From positions 1,364,001 through 1,428,000 of the forward strand of contig KE546973.1 in assembly GCA_000442125.1 (NCBI GenBank): a stretch of DNA of 64,000 nt, written 5' to 3'. Below the pieces are notes generated by a model. It was not told where the DNA came from and did no database searches. It worked only from the letters and a program-made list of their open reading frames with translations. Position 1 is the first letter of the stretch, and every line of letters starts with the position of its first letter. This stretch comes from Opeltia flavorubescens (Eukaryota > Ascomycota > Lecanoromycetes > Teloschistales > Teloschistaceae). A program made the translations under genes and the position numbers. Of the stretch, positions 25,063 to 37,126 are shown in pieces.

Positions 25063-26190
25063 ATGTCCTCCTCTTCCTCACCCACCACCACCCTCCCTCC
25101 ATCTCAACCACGCCCATTTTCCCCAGATACCTACACCTCCCTCCTCACGAACCTAACCCCGCACCCTCCTACCGTTCTCGAAATCGAAATCCTCCCCTCC
25201 AGCTTCAGCCCCACAATCCTCACTTCCGGCCCCAGCATCGGAATCCCAAAACCCATCTTAATATCCGCATTCATCCACGCCCGCCAAACACTCTTGTCTT
25301 ACCTAACGCAAAGCCCTCTTCTCCGTGAAAATGACATCCAAGCTACGAATCAATCGAGGGAAGGGGAAAACGGGGATGGAAAAGGGAAGCGCGAGGGCAA
25401 AATCATTGTATCACAGGAGGAAGCACTAAACGCCACGCTCGTGATTCTGTTATTCGACGCCGGATACATCAGCGCAACCAATCTGCGAAAGCGATGGTTN
25501 CTCGATCTCCAAGATTCTTCATTAGACAAGGATGACCCGGGCTTACAGCAGCAGCAGCAGTCAAGGAAAAACCGACTAGAAGAAGCCATACACAAAGAAC
25601 TGCTCTGGCTAGAAAGCCTCCTAACAAGTCCTCTATTCCGGCATGCGAAATCCTCTACCCTATGGGCGCATCGGTCATGGATTCTGCGGACCTTTCCATC
25701 CCTGTCAACGGGGGAAATGATAGATGATGATGTCGTAGTAAAGGGAGACGCTACGGGAGGAGGAGGAGGAGGAGGAGGAGGAAGTAGAGCAAGATGGTGC
25801 GCATTCGTAGGGCAGGAGTTGGAAGTCGTGATGAAAGCTGCAGAGAAACATCCGGGGAATTACCACGCGTGGAATTATGCGAGGGATGTTATCCGTTCAT
25901 TCTCACCCTTCGAAACTAAAAATGGGTGTGAAGAGGGAGATTGGAAGTCCTGGGTTGAGACGGTGCAACGCTGGTGTTTTGGGCATCCGAGAGATATTTC
26001 TGGGTGGACTTTCTTATCTTTTTTGCTGGATCAATACATGAGGTTTACGGACCTGGGCAGGAGCGATATAATTATAGACGTGTTCTGTAAGACGCAGGAG
26101 TTTAAGAGGAATTTGAATTGGGAGGGTGAGAGTGTAGAGTGGTTTTTGAGATCAGCGAGTAGTCTACGAATGAATATCGACAATGGATAG
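25063..26190 (+). CDS. Protein prenyltransferase alpha-subunit repeat protein (PTAR1-like)
   Basis: A single exon encodes 375 residues. Two PPTA-type repeats can be seen: WAHRSWILRTF near residue 203 and HPGNYHAWNYARDVI near residue 265, plus a third, weaker one around HPRDISGWTFLSFLL. These Trp-containing helix pairs occur in farnesyl- and geranylgeranyltransferase alpha subunits, but length and divergence fit the PTAR1-like group rather than Ram2 or Bet4. A partner beta subunit is not encoded here. A Gln5 run and a Gly9 run (encoded by (CAG)5 and (GGA)9) mark variable loops. One undetermined base at 25500 (codon TTN) leaves Leu or Phe. The activity is not certain. Confidence 0.82.
   Translation: MSSSSSPTTTLPPSQPRPFSPDTYTSLLTNLTPHPPTVLEIEILPSSFSPTILTSGPSIGIPKPILISAFIHARQTLLSYLTQSPLLRENDIQATNQSREGENGDGKGKREGKIIVSQEEALNATLVILLFDAGYISATNLRKRWXLDLQDSSLDKDDPGLQQQQQSRKNRLEEAIHKELLWLESLLTSPLFRHAKSSTLWAHRSWILRTFPSLSTGEMIDDDVVVKGDATGGGGGGGGGSRARWCAFVGQELEVVMKAAEKHPGNYHAWNYARDVIRSFSPFETKNGCEEGDWKSWVETVQRWCFGHPRDISGWTFLSFLLDQYMRFTDLGRSDIIIDVFCKTQEFKRNLNWEGESVEWFLRSASSLRMNIDNG
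25756..25782 (+). repeat. Coding microsatellite (GGA)9
   Basis: Nine perfect GGA codons encode a polyglycine loop between the first two prenyltransferase-type repeats of the surrounding gene. Length changes would stay in frame. Confidence 0.95.
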
Positions 26191-26533
26191 CAATAAGTCT
26201 CATTCCAAACGCCCTGTGCAGAATACTCACTGGATGTTTGAAGGTCTTTCGTGGATCAGTATGCTGTCCTAACGATAATCTTCCTATGCATTCGTATCCT
26301 GTGGTTATCCTATGCAAAGTCCCTGATTCTAGCTTACATGGCCTTTCTCCTAGGAATTGCCCCTAGCCACCGCAGCGCCATGTACGCCTTGACAATGCTC
26401 AGATGCTCCCCTTTTTCCAATCCGGTGGAGACCCGTATACTCTCCAACAACGACCGTTGGAATTTCCAAATGCAACGTATATCCGCCATTTCCAATAAAC
26501 TCATCCGCCTGATGTATAAAAAGGATATGTAGA
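26191..26533. other. Intergenic, between convergent genes
   Basis: 3' flanks of the PTAR1-like and DENN genes. No gene is supported. Confidence 0.5.
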
Positions 26534-29500
26534 TCAGCAAGGAGGAGACTGCGCCATCCCGTTCGTTCTAGGACTCGGTCCAAGCATGCTCGGAATCGGT
26601 TTCCTCCTCGCATGAACAGTATTAATGCGCGGAACGCCTTGTAAGACTCTAGGTTCTTTGAGGAGCGTGGGTGAGAGTTTCGCAGGTGTGCGTGTGATAA
26701 CAGACATGTAGTCTCCAGGGAATTTGCCCTGAGGAGGTGTGGCGGCTGCTGACCGCCAGAGATGATCGGAGGTATCGGATAGGAAATCGACTTTTGATTT
26801 GCTGAAGATTGATGCTCGGCCGCGGTTCCTTTTCGAAAGGATGATTTGGTCGAATAGCATTATTGAAGGATCGTTGGCTGCTTTCAGCTCGCGCTCGTGG
26901 ACAAACTCGTTGAAAGCTTATTTTTTTGTCAGCAATGCATCTCTCGGCCATGCAGGAGCTACTCACCCTGGGTTTGCTGCAGGACGCTCATGTAGTCTGC
27001 AGTCTCGTGCGGTAGGCTACGTAGAAATCCATTCATGTTGAAATGGAAAAGCATCCCTGCTTTTTTCTGGTCGCCGGTCGCTGGCTGCAGAAATTTTCGG
27101 TACGTGTAGAAAAGGCTGGCCAAGCAACGAACGAAAGCCGCTCTGATCTGTTCGGGATGAAAAGCAGCTGGACAGACGAGACATATTTGCTGCGAACATC
27201 GAGCATGAGCATTGATACCACATCCAGAGCATTTGTATATTCCATCTTCAGCCTTCTCTACACAAACGGAGCATACAGATCGATCATCATTGCCTCGCCA
27301 ATTCAGACAGTGACCCTCCATCCAAGTCATTGTTTCCGTGTTTCGGACAGGCTGCATAAGCACATTCGGCATGATTGTAGACGCAGCCAAGGTTGACTGC
27401 GCGTAGACCGAAGGAGCGTAATTTGACATGGTATAGCCACTGGTCGATATTGTTGCAATCGAGTGACTTGACGAATGACTGGAAGCGTGACCATTGAACG
27501 GTATACTTGGGCGCCGAAGCGTAGGCACCCGATCGACATATGTTGAGCTTCGTTTCGAAGACGTCTCAAAATGCCCTGACCGCTTTTCACGTAGCGTGCT
27601 TTGGATTGCAAACCCGCTATCATTACGAGACATCGGCAGCGGTGGAAAGGAAACCGAGGTTGGGGATAGCTTGGGTGAAGGCGGTGTGTTTGTCGAGCTT
27701 GTTGACGGTCGAGGTTCGGTCTTGGATGGTAGGAAGGCGTTGAAGACCGGAGGACGAGCCGCAAAATTCGAGGCATTGTCACCAAAGGAGGCTGAATTGA
27801 GTCCTGCGAACTTTGCGAGGGCGCTAGGTACCGCATTCCCAGTGAATACACCTGGATTCTCGGAGGAGAAAGCGTTGAATGGAAATGATTCAATTGCATA
27901 AGCAGGAGGGCCATGCGGTACACCATAGCGATTGTGGTGCGGCGCAGCCATCTGAAGCAGTGAGGTCAACTTTCGCCGCTGTTGCTTTGGCATAGGTATG
28001 GGTCGTATACTCGACTCGATTTCGTCCTGGTCAAGATCGACGAGGACAAACTCATCTTCAGGAAGCTCAATGCTTTCGTATCGACGCTCAATACCGACGA
28101 TATATGGGCATGGAGCTTCGAGGGCCTGGATAAGCCTTGCCGGAAGGACCGGTATAAAGATGCCAGACCAAGTCAAAGGATAGAGCAGCTCGACCAATGC
28201 CTTACTGGCAAGATGAAGCATAGAAGTATGTGAGGATAGGAGAATGATTCGCGACTCAGACAGTACGAACTTTGAAGAGTCAGTCTAAATTTGCGGCAGG
28301 CTGCATGACTTGACGTACCTCCATGAGAACAACAATATTGGGTATCGATAACGCACGAAATAGAGCATACAAATCCGTCTGCAGACTATCAGCATATGAA
28401 TCTGCCGAGATTGAGGTTAGTCTAACATTACGAGATCCTGGAAGCTCATTGATTGCCTCCTTTCTTGCGAACAAGCGAAGGTCCCTGATCGATAATTCGA
28501 CTTGCGTCTTGGAAGACATAGGGCTCACGGCTTCAGCGCAAAGATTCACCACGTATCGCTCGAGGGGTTGCCACATGCCCACCTTTGGCGAAGTGGGAGG
28601 TACGCGCAGGATCCCTCCGTTTGTCATGGGCACGACTACTGCCCTGAGCCATTCCTTCCAGAAAGTTGTCAGTGAAGGGTCCCTGCCAAGTATACCGTAC
28701 GACCGTGGGATCCAGAGTCCGGTCTCTCCATCTGTAAGACCGTCGATCTTAGCTGCAGCGCCATGTCTGACAGGTCGGAGTAGGTCGGCCATCAGGCTTA
28801 TCTTTTCCTCCACTGCGCTGATTTCATCCTCCAAACTCTCTCTTGCCAGTGAACCAGAGGCGACGGTGGGCAATGTCGCAAGTAATCGAGAAAGTTTCAC
28901 TCTTTCAAGAGCTAATCGCTCCCCTAGGCTGCTCGCTAGTTCTCTTTCTTCGTCCGTCATATTGTCTCGCCGCCATTCCTCCGATTTCTGTTCTAGCTCT
29001 TGCGAGGCTTGCTGATTTAGGGGTATCCAGACGATTATGCAGATTCCATACAGGCGTGAATTGTCCCCTGTCGTCATTGCAAAGCCATGCCATGTCGATC
29101 TCGGCCGCTCGTCGGCAGACACAACGTGCACATCGTTGGGAAATGCGAACATCGGAACATATTCGGGAAATTGACCTCTTCGCTTGGTCTCATCGACCAT
29201 GCTCTTAGGAGGGTATCTATCGAGAAGCACAGGCTCTAACCTTCGTTTCAGAGGGTGAGTATTGCCATCCTGAGGCAGGGGTTGTGGATTGGGGATGACA
29301 GAATTATAGTTACTCAGGCGCTTAGATGTACGTATGGAAGCTACAAATGGAACGATTAGCCCTCATTATGGAATAAAGAACACAGGCTATACTCGTTGGC
29401 AGTACCCAATGAAAACCAAGGCCGACTCACATTGCCTGTTTACCGAAGACTGTCTCTTCATGCTGTTCATATCGCGGAAAGATATTCGCCGCCGTACGCT

Positions 29501-30103
29501 TCCACTTCCGGATTTGAGCCCTCCATTGTCTTCGGTGTTGACTATCCTTTGAGTCTTTGGCCTGGGTTTAGGGCGATTTGGGATAACGGCGCCAGCACTT
29601 AGAGTCAGGTCTGATAAGAAAGACTCCCTCTCAGTAGCGAATTTGCGCAACGCCCTGTCAAAGTCGACATCACTGAGGCTTGCGGTATTGCCATTGATTT
29701 GAATGCCTTTGATAGTCGTGCTGCTTCTGTTGCTGTCGGTGCCTTTGTGATCTGGCGACAAGGAAACCGAGGCAATTGAGAGTCTTGCTTCGTCTGATAA
29801 CCTCGATAAGCGCTGGTATGAGTTTCTCTTGATCTGGCGAGGAGTGGCTGAGACTGCATGTCGATCATCATTCTCTGCATCCGACGTCTTCTCTTCTTCA
29901 ATTGTCTGTTCAACCGGCAGCTGCGGGGCATCATGGGCGTTCTCTTCGGTGTTGGTGTTTCCCCACTTCAGCTGTTCGCTGTCAACACCTGAAGGTGATC
30001 AGCCTGAGTTTCCTAAAAAATATTGAAGGGTAAATGAACCGGTGATGAAGAACCAATCTGCAAGTGGGGCAGAAGAGGATTCCTTGGTCGGGGCAGGGGC
30101 CAT
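26534..30103 (-). CDS. DENN-domain protein with C1-like zinc finger, probable Rab regulator
   Basis: Exons 30103-30040, 29988-29431, 29340-28319, 28269-26967 and 26916-26534 give 1109 residues. The upstream DENN part has the block GQFPEYVPMFAFPNDV and WHGFAMTTGDNSRLYGICII (about residues 240-300). The core DENN motif VLSESRIILLSSHTSML and LYPLTWSGIFIPVLP follows across a 49-nt intron. A C1/PHD-like cysteine-histidine cluster lies further on (HCLNWRG, CSVCVEKA, CSGCGINAHARC, CLVC). The downstream DENN part includes FNEFVHERELKAANDPSIML. DENN proteins are mostly guanine-nucleotide exchange factors for Rab GTPases; the Rab partner is unknown. A disordered Ser-rich insert separates core and zinc finger. 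The start ATG at 30103 is joined to the body by a 51-nt intron. Confidence 0.88.
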
Positions 30104-31337
30104 AAGGGAGATTTTGACGCTCTAATGGGGAGAGGAGAGCAAAGAAAACCAAAGGCAAAATTCATGTCACATTAAGCTATTAAATTAAAAAGTGTATATT
30201 CTGAATCAGACGCATCAGGGACCCCTTTTGCCTGCAGAAGGTCGAGTCAAGACAAGGTGCGACGGGTATGTACAGCAGTCGGCTTCAGGACCATGGGATG
30301 AATGAGGATAAGCGGGAACAATAGACGAATGTGTCCACAATTCCACATGGGAGGCTCAACCCAAACGCTGTAGCTCCCAAACTCCTGCGAGCACAGAGTG
30401 TATGCACTAGGTGCCCCGCGTAAAATGACAGAGCGACTGATGGGACGCAGATCTGGTCAGAGGATAGATGTTTCGGGCATGCTGCATCGCTAGGCAAGCT
30501 GCAAGAGATGGGGCTCGAGGGCGATCTTGATAACAGACCAATGGTAGGGCGATGCTGGAAAAAGTTACTGGGGAAGAAGCGTTGGGTCTCTTTGGTGGTG
30601 ATAGAGAAGCAGATCAAAGTCGTTAGCCTCAACGCTATCTTCACACGGACAAGGTTCAGCAACGCGGGGGCAACGGCAACAGTCGCAATCGAGATTCCTA
30701 CTGAGATTGCCATCATTCAATGGTATGCAATTGTTGTTTTTTGCAATGCTAGATCAGGGGCAGCATTCATCATGCGCATGGCCATTGTACCCTAGAATGA
30801 TTCGAACCATGTTCTTGTCCTCTTCAAAACATTCACCTTATCTTATAAGGAGAGACGCGTGGCGTGTTAAACCGTGGTACATCAAACGCCTGTGCCAGAA
30901 ATAAAAGCCAATTGACAGGCTCAAATCTTCCCCCAGGCACGAGCCCCTTCCCCACTTCGTTGGATCTGCGATGCAGCTGCGCGGCAGTGCGAACAACCTG
31001 GCGAGTCTGGTTATTCCCTGCTGCAAAGCTGTGCCGCCCACTAACCCAAGGCTGTCTAGCCGCTTCTTCGAGAATTCGATATCTCGTGACCCCTTTAAGA
31101 CTTTCAGGCAATAAGACAAAGGTCTGGATGGCACGAACAAGGCACCAGCTCATATATCCATCGACTGGCCAGAAGAAGTTCATAGATGCCAACGACCAGA
31201 TCTCAGAACACGATAGTATGTATCATCGATATGTGGAGAAGGTCTTACTGTATGACAATATCAAGACATATCACGCGATCGATGGCACATGATATGGCAT
31301 TCCACGTGTAGAGAAACCAAGCTGACGGAAATGGCTC
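30104..31337. other. Intergenic, 1.2 kb
   Basis: This lies between the DENN gene and TRAPPC13, both on the minus strand. Frames of 119-143 codons occur on both strands (e.g. 30285-30716 minus, 30864-31292 plus) without recognisable domains. No gene is supported. Confidence 0.5.
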
Positions 31338-32467
31338 TTATGACCGCCTCCTCGTACTTAACCAACCTGTGGTGAGTGAGCCTGGATCGCCCATTGAGCT
31401 ACGCCACCGGATAATGAGTTGGCCCAGGATGATTCGCCCGTCTTTGGTCATCTCTACCGTGGAATTGGGCTTTTGTCTTATGAGAAACGCAGCTTGCGTT
31501 ACCTCCCGGGGCGTCAGAAAGGGTCTCTTTGACGTTCCCGTATCTGGCGGGGCCGAGTCCCAATTGATCGAAGTAATATCGAATGAAAGTTTCGGGGAGC
31601 ATGTGACCTTCTCCAAAGTGATAGGCCCATCTGCCATATTCTCCAGTTGGGCCTCTAAAGCGAAGGAGAGCAATTTGCCATAAGAACGCTTTTCACTCTT
31701 GGCATCTCGTTGTGGGAAGTCTGATACCTTTGTTCGAACGCTCAAACATGGAGCTGCGATGAATTGGTAGAGCTTCCTGAATGTTCGGATTCGTCCTTTC
31801 AAGTCACCGTCATCATCTGACAGCGTTTCGGTATATCGAACGCTGACTGCAAGAACATGATTTCCTTCTTCCTTAAGGTCAAATCGAATGATCTGTTGTA
31901 ATGAGTCTCCGGGGACCACTGTGGTACTATCTTCTCGTTCAACCGAGGTAAGTTCCAGCGGCGTCGTTTGCGTGGGCGCCTGAATTTCGGCACTGATGAT
32001 GACGCCGGAGATACTACGATTAGAGTCGTTTGGTAGTTCATTGTTCGCACACAGCGTGCAGGAAAAAGTTTCACCCACATAAGCTGAGCCAAATGCTGGC
32101 GGTTGCTTCAGCTGTGATCAGTGTTAGCCCATTAAGACTGTATTCCTTGAGAGCTTTGGGTTACCAATGGGTTGTATATGAAGTCTTTGGTCCCCTGGAA
32201 TCCATGATCTGTTGAAACATTTGGGCTGATCGGTAGGTCTGCACCAGGCGGCTGCTCTGGAANGCGGTTTTGTTCAGAGAATGAGGGACGTGACAAGCTG
32301 TGATTTATGAGATAATTGATGATCAAGGTTGTACTATATAATTACCGACCGTAAAACTTAAGGTCAGGTGCAAAAGTCAGTGATTTTACATGCGGCCTAC
32401 GAATGACTGTCATCAGGGGTTGGCTACCTTTGAGGGAGATTGAATNTGGTTCTCTTTGAATCTCCAT
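31338..32467 (-). CDS. TRAPP complex subunit Trappc13 (DUF974 family)
   Basis: Four exons, 32467-32428, 32356-32350, 32297-32165 and 32111-31338, encode 317 residues. The second exon is only 7 nt (TTTTACG), yet it is needed: exon 1 ends in phase 1 and exon 3 starts in phase 2, and the joined product SISLKVLRLSRPSFSEQ matches the conserved start of this family. Other family blocks are GSAYVGETFSCTLCANNE, GNHVLAVSVRYTE and the C-terminal SMGDPGSLTTGWLSTRRR. TRAPPC13 is a subunit of the metazoan and filamentous-fungal TRAPPIII tethering complex that activates Rab1/Ypt1 in early secretion and autophagy. Two undetermined bases (32263, 32446) each make one residue unknown. Confidence 0.9.
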
Positions 32468-33107
32468 GATTCAGCAAGACAGCTTGGTGATTTGTATCAC
32501 GCAAGGGTGCTACTAGCCTAATATCCGTACGAGCTAGAAACAGTATATATGGTATGAAATCATGTTTGAGATGTAGTAAGGTACACTGGAGCTTTTGGAT
32601 ATTCGATCTGTAATGGACTTCAATAGATCTTTAAGTTTTCTTCATCGGATATATAGCAAGCGAGCCTCAATCAAAGAGGTGAGTTGTCAAAGTCTCCCGA
32701 TCACAATTTTGATGATGTTGGTTTCCATCGGGTTCAGCAGAGCCGGAATTTCCGGTCCTGCTGCCCAAACTTGTTAGTGAAGAATCCGTCGCTTGGCACT
32801 ACGGTTGATGGATTGATTTCAGCATCATGATTAGCATCAAACAGGGCACTTTCTGCTTGTGCACTGTTTTTTAGTCATTCAATCGCGCTTGAAACGCGCT
32901 TTAGGCGCCAACAGTCGAGAGCTGCCTGCACCAACCTTCCCTATTTCTAGCCAGGAACTTATATGTCCAGTCATTGCCTGTCTGCCATAAATACTCATCA
33001 ATTGACAGCGACAATGATGAGAAAGAACATCTCATCTTTATGACAGCGTCCTAATCCTTTCTGACCCTATTTACCGATCAAACTTCTTCCATCTTATTCC
33101 ATCAGCC
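32468..33107. promoter_or_regulatory. Shared promoter region of TRAPPC13 and RAE1
   Basis: 640 bp separate the two divergent start codons. No open frame of note is present. Specific binding sites cannot be assigned from sequence alone. Confidence 0.5.
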
Positions 33108-34254
33108 ATGTCAGGTCTCTTTGGACAACCTTCAGCTGCCACCAGCGGCACCAACACAACCGGTGATATCTCAAAAGACGTTGCTTTGACTGCACCACCA
33201 GAAGATGGAATATCAGATATCAAATTTTCACCTCAATCCGAACATCTAGCAGTATCATCATGGGACAAGAAGGTTCGAATATACGAAATCAACAGCTCAG
33301 GAGGAAGCGAAGGGAAGGCACTTTTTGAACACGAACAACCAGTCTTGGGGTGCTGTTGGTCGAAGGTAGACGTTGCATCCCTGATCATTCTGTAACCTAC
33401 CTACTCAACTTGCGGAACAGGACGGTACTAAAGTCGTCGGCGCCGGCGCTGATAAAGCAGCTCGCATGATGGATCTCTCCTCCGGCAACACCACCACCGC
33501 ACAACAAGTCGCCGCTCACGATGCCCCCATCCGCTGCGCCCGCTTTGTTGACATTCCCAACCAACAATCCCAAATGCTCGTCACAGGCTCCTGGGATAAA
33601 ACCATCAAATATTGGGACCTCCGTCAATCGCAGCCCGTTGCCTCAGTCACATGTCAAGAACGTGTCTACAGTCTCGACGTCATGAACACCCTCCTTGTCG
33701 TCGCAACCGCAGACCGCTACATCAACATCGTAAATCTCAGCGACCCAGGGAAATTCTATAAAACGATCCAATCTCCACTTAAATGGCAGACTAGAGTCGT
33801 CACATGCTTCAATGACGGGAGCGGGTTCGCGGTCGGAAGCGTAGAAGGTCGATGCGCTATCCAGTACGTCGAAGAAAAGGACAGTAACGCAAATTTCTCA
33901 TTCAAATGCCATCGCTCCACTGCACCGAGCGGCGTCAACAACACTAATGTCTACTCTGTCAATGCTATATCTTTCCATCCTCAACACGGCACATTCAGCA
34001 CCGCGGGCAGTGACGGGACTTTTCATTTCTGGGACAAGGATGCCAAACATCGCTTGAAGGGGTATCCGGAGGTGGGCGGCAGCATCACGGCGACAGATTT
34101 CAATCGCACTGGCAGTATCTTTGCCTACAGTGTTAGTTATGATTGGAGTAAGGGATATGCGGTCAATACGCCGCAGTCGGTGAATAAGGTCATGCTGCAC
34201 GCGGTAACGGGGGATGAGTGTAAGCCGAGGCCGAAGACGGGAGGGAGGAAATGA
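33108..34254 (+). CDS. RAE1: mRNA export WD40 protein Rae1/Gle2 of the nuclear pore
   Basis: Exons 33108-33365 and 33421-34254 give 363 residues, the usual length. The N-terminus MSGLFGQPSA is typical of Rae1. The seven-bladed WD propeller is visible: ISDIKFSPQSEHLAVSSWDKKVRIYE, VLGCCWSKDGTKVVGAGADK, MLVTGSWDKTIKYWDLR, VYSLDVMNTLLVVATADR and the hallmark QTRVVTCFNDGSGFAVGSVEGR are all in place. Rae1 docks on the GLEBS motif of Nup98-type nucleoporins and serves mRNA export and spindle checkpoint control. Most exons have strong C-rich codon bias, suggesting good expression. Confidence 0.96.
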
Positions 34255-35115
34255 ACGGGATGGAAGTTGAGATATTGGGAAATGTGGAGGGACAGATGAA
34301 TAAAGGGGAGAAAGCATTTATGACAAAATCAGATACCATGGCGTGGTGTTTGGAGTTAAAAAGTAATTATATGAGAGGAAAATATTTTGGTCCGAGCAAC
34401 GGCGAGCTCGATATATCGAAATATCTTCTTTTTTGGTCCAGACGCACGCTCAAATCAGACTCAAGAGATGGAGGATTGGAACAGAAGTGGATTTTCTGAG
34501 GAACGAAGACGGAAGGACATGCGACTCTCAGCGGTGTCGAGGCCGAGGAAGGGCAGCTGGCAGCTTCTTAAACTGCTACAGATAGTAGGCAGATAGATAA
34601 TGCTCAATTCAATAATTTATTCGACTAATGAATATCCTTGTCATGATTCTGTGATATCGATAGAACGAGACCTCATAATCAGGGGTTATCGTTCTGGGTG
34701 TGTTTCATCGCATCAAAGATAAAAAGCGACCTCACAAATCATCTTCCACAGTTCGATCATCACTCGCATTGATGAATGAAAGTGTGCGTGATAGAGATGC
34801 GACAGTTCCTATCGCAATAAATAACATCGAAATGGAAGCTCCGCCACGTTTCAGTTGATCCTTTCCAACCCAGTTGCTGCGGCGGCATACCGTGTCGCAG
34901 GTTGGTCGTATACGAAACCAACAACGGTTCAGGCCACGCATCAATTAAGAACCACTGGCGATATCCTCGCAATGATGTTCTGCAAAGAACAACGCTGGAG
35001 TCAGGCATTCTGGTGCCTTGTCCACAGCTACCAGGAAAAAGGTCGTTCGCGCTGGTCGTGCTTGGCATCATCGCAGCGTCTTCAAATCCAAAACTCGATT
35101 CTTTAGAAGAGCAGA
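34255..35115. other. Intergenic
   Basis: 3' flank of RAE1 and upstream region of the RS-rich protein gene. Frames below 105 codons only; no gene is supported. Confidence 0.5.
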
Positions 35116-35791
35116 ATGTATTATGATGATGGTAGGTCCTAATCGTTCATGATCAGAGCGCAATGTTCCAAAGGTCTGACGAAGATTAGACGTCGTGTAT
35201 GCCCGGGATAGGCGTACGTCTCCAAGGAAACAGATAGCATATCGACATTCCATCGACTCCTTTGACGATGTCATGATTCTGCGCCGAGACGACGCTCGAG
35301 AAGTCTCTCATCTCAAGAACTCCCCATATAGCGATGACTGGAAACAACGAAGGCGAAGTCGATCCAGGAGCTCACGTAGCAGTCCGCGAAGACACCACCA
35401 TCACCACCGCAAATACGACTACAGCGACAGTGAAAGCGACACAGACTCCGTCCTCTCATCCGACGAGGAGCGCGAGAGGACCAAAGTACGCAACAAAACG
35501 CTTCTTACAGGATGCTTGGCCGCAATCACCACCGTCGCGGCAGGAAACAACATTTACCAGTCCACGAAAGCACATCAAGCACGCAAGTACCAGATTGAAG
35601 ATGGAAAGATGTCTCGAGATGAAGAAAGGGACATGAAGAAAAAGGGAGTGAAGCTTGATCTCATGAGTCTGGGTGTGGCGGCTGTGTGCTTGAACAATGC
35701 GAAGAATGGGTGGAAGAGATTGGAGGGTCAGCGGGCGGAAGCTCGCAAGGTTATGGAGAAGCAGGAGAAGGAGAGAAGACATCGGAATTAG
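35116..35791 (+). CDS. Arg/Ser-rich small protein, unknown function
   Basis: Exon 1 (35116-35131) encodes MYYDD and joins exon 2 (35190-35791) across a 58-nt intron with CTGAC branch; total 205 residues. The N-terminal half is rich in Arg, Ser and Asp with an RS-like tract and His5 (RRRSRSRSSRSSPRR, then HHHHH). The C-terminal half holds two weakly hydrophobic helices (TLLTGCLAAITTVAAG and LMSLGVAAVCLNNAKNG) separated by a charged segment with KMSRDEERDMKKKG. Similar proteins occur in other filamentous fungi as hypothetical proteins. No function is assigned. The short first exon is preferred because the long frame has no ATG before residue 31 of this model. Confidence 0.75.
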
Positions 35792-36337
35792 GCTTGCTTC
35801 TTGTAAACATTCTTTCCAAAGACATATATGAAGGTTTTTAGGGTTGAAGCTCGTTCCTGGATGAACTTAAAGAGACATGATTTTCGAAGTAGGATGGCAA
35901 ACACTTTCATATGATATGTATGCTGCATCAACGAGAGAAAATTCAAAATCCTCTCTTAAGACTGTAGGCCATTCATTGAATACCACTCCATAGAGGATGA
36001 TGGACCAAGCGTGGGCATTACGCCTTCGCTGAACACTGTCGAGCTTCAAAAGAGCGATTACTAGGTAAGAATATGCAAACAGAATACGGAGACTACAGCA
36101 GGAGCGTTCGTATAGGTTTGAAGAATAATCGAAAGAGAGGATGGCCCAAGACGTTACATAGAGTTGAGAGATCTAGATCTGGTAGGTTTTCTGACAATGA
36201 GGTTGATTAGTAAGCATGACAAGCTCTCATCGTCAAATGCATCCTCAAATCCTTTTATCGAACAGAGAAACTGAGGGACATATCCCGACGGTCGGCCGAA
36301 CAGCTGTTCACAGTCCTTACATGCCAACTGTCGACCG
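35792..36337. other. Intergenic
   Basis: Between two plus-strand genes. A 156-codon minus-strand frame at 36154-36624 overlaps the next gene and is taken as its shadow. No gene is supported. Confidence 0.5.
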
Positions 36338-36820
36338 ATGATGGCGCTCCGACTGGCATTGTCGCCCAGTCTCGCCACTCCGCTTCGACACTCAATCACC
36401 GCTTCGATATCCCAAACCCCCCTGTTCTCTCTCCCAAACATCCTCCGCGCAGGTACCATCGGCCTCCTCACCTCATTTCCCTTCCAGCTACGACCTCTTC
36501 CGTCATTCCTTTCAGATCTGTGGGAATCTCTACTACGCGCAGTCCCTAAAAAGAAGACCTCGCATCGGAAGAAAAGGCAAAGATTCCTTGCTGGAAAGGC
36601 ATTGAAGGATGTGACGAATCTCAATCGGTGTTCGGCTTGTGGGAATGTGAAAAGAGCGCACTTGCTGTGTCCTTACTGTGTACAAGGTATTTATGGAGGC
36701 AGGAGAACATAAGATTATTTGGCTGACCGGGACTTTGCAGAGATCCGAGATATGTGGACGATGAGGAAACCGCTCAAAGATTCAAATGCATGGATAAAAG
36801 CGACGAGGAAAGCCGGTTGA
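36338..36820 (+). CDS. MRPL32: Mitochondrial large-subunit ribosomal protein bL32m
   Basis: Exons 36338-36686 and 36741-36820 give 142 residues. A mitochondrial presequence rich in Arg, Ser and Leu precedes the L32 core, which starts around AVPKKKTSHRKKRQR. The zinc ribbon follows (CSACG and CPYC, two CxxC pairs). In yeast, Mrpl32 is matured by the m-AAA protease before joining the ribosome. The second exon supplies the conserved end EIRDMWTMRKPL. A second Met follows directly after the first, so either may start translation. Confidence 0.93.
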
Positions 36821-37126
36821 TTGAAATCATTGCAATGTTGATTAGGGCATAGCGAGGAGCATTGGGCGAAATGCAATACACCGGCGTTTGAAACGGGTTT
36901 GCTTGTCAAATTCTGCCGATTCGACAAGATTTTTGTCACGAATGAGTGTTCGATAGCTGCGGTATTCAAATATCAAGCTGCTGTATATATGTACCATTGG
37001 ACAGTTTGCCGCTTGGCGTCTAGAAGTATCTTCTATATAATTTCCATATCTGTATATCAACCACCGCGCCACTGCCAACATTCTGCCAAAATTTAGCATT
37101 GAGACCTGTAAAACCCCCAAAAGATC
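36821..37126. other. Intergenic, short
   Basis: Contains the bL32m 3' flank and the SKI8 promoter. Nothing else is supported. Confidence 0.5.

Noticed and set aside
17285-30103. A secretion or trafficking gene cluster (KEX1, GET1, DENN, TRAPPC13)
   Set aside because: These are widely conserved single-copy housekeeping genes with different partners; closeness is likely chance without synteny evidence.
30285-31292. Frames of 119-143 codons on both strands between DENN and TRAPPC13 genes
   Set aside because: They overlap each other on opposite strands and show no conserved motif; I could not join them into a spliced gene.
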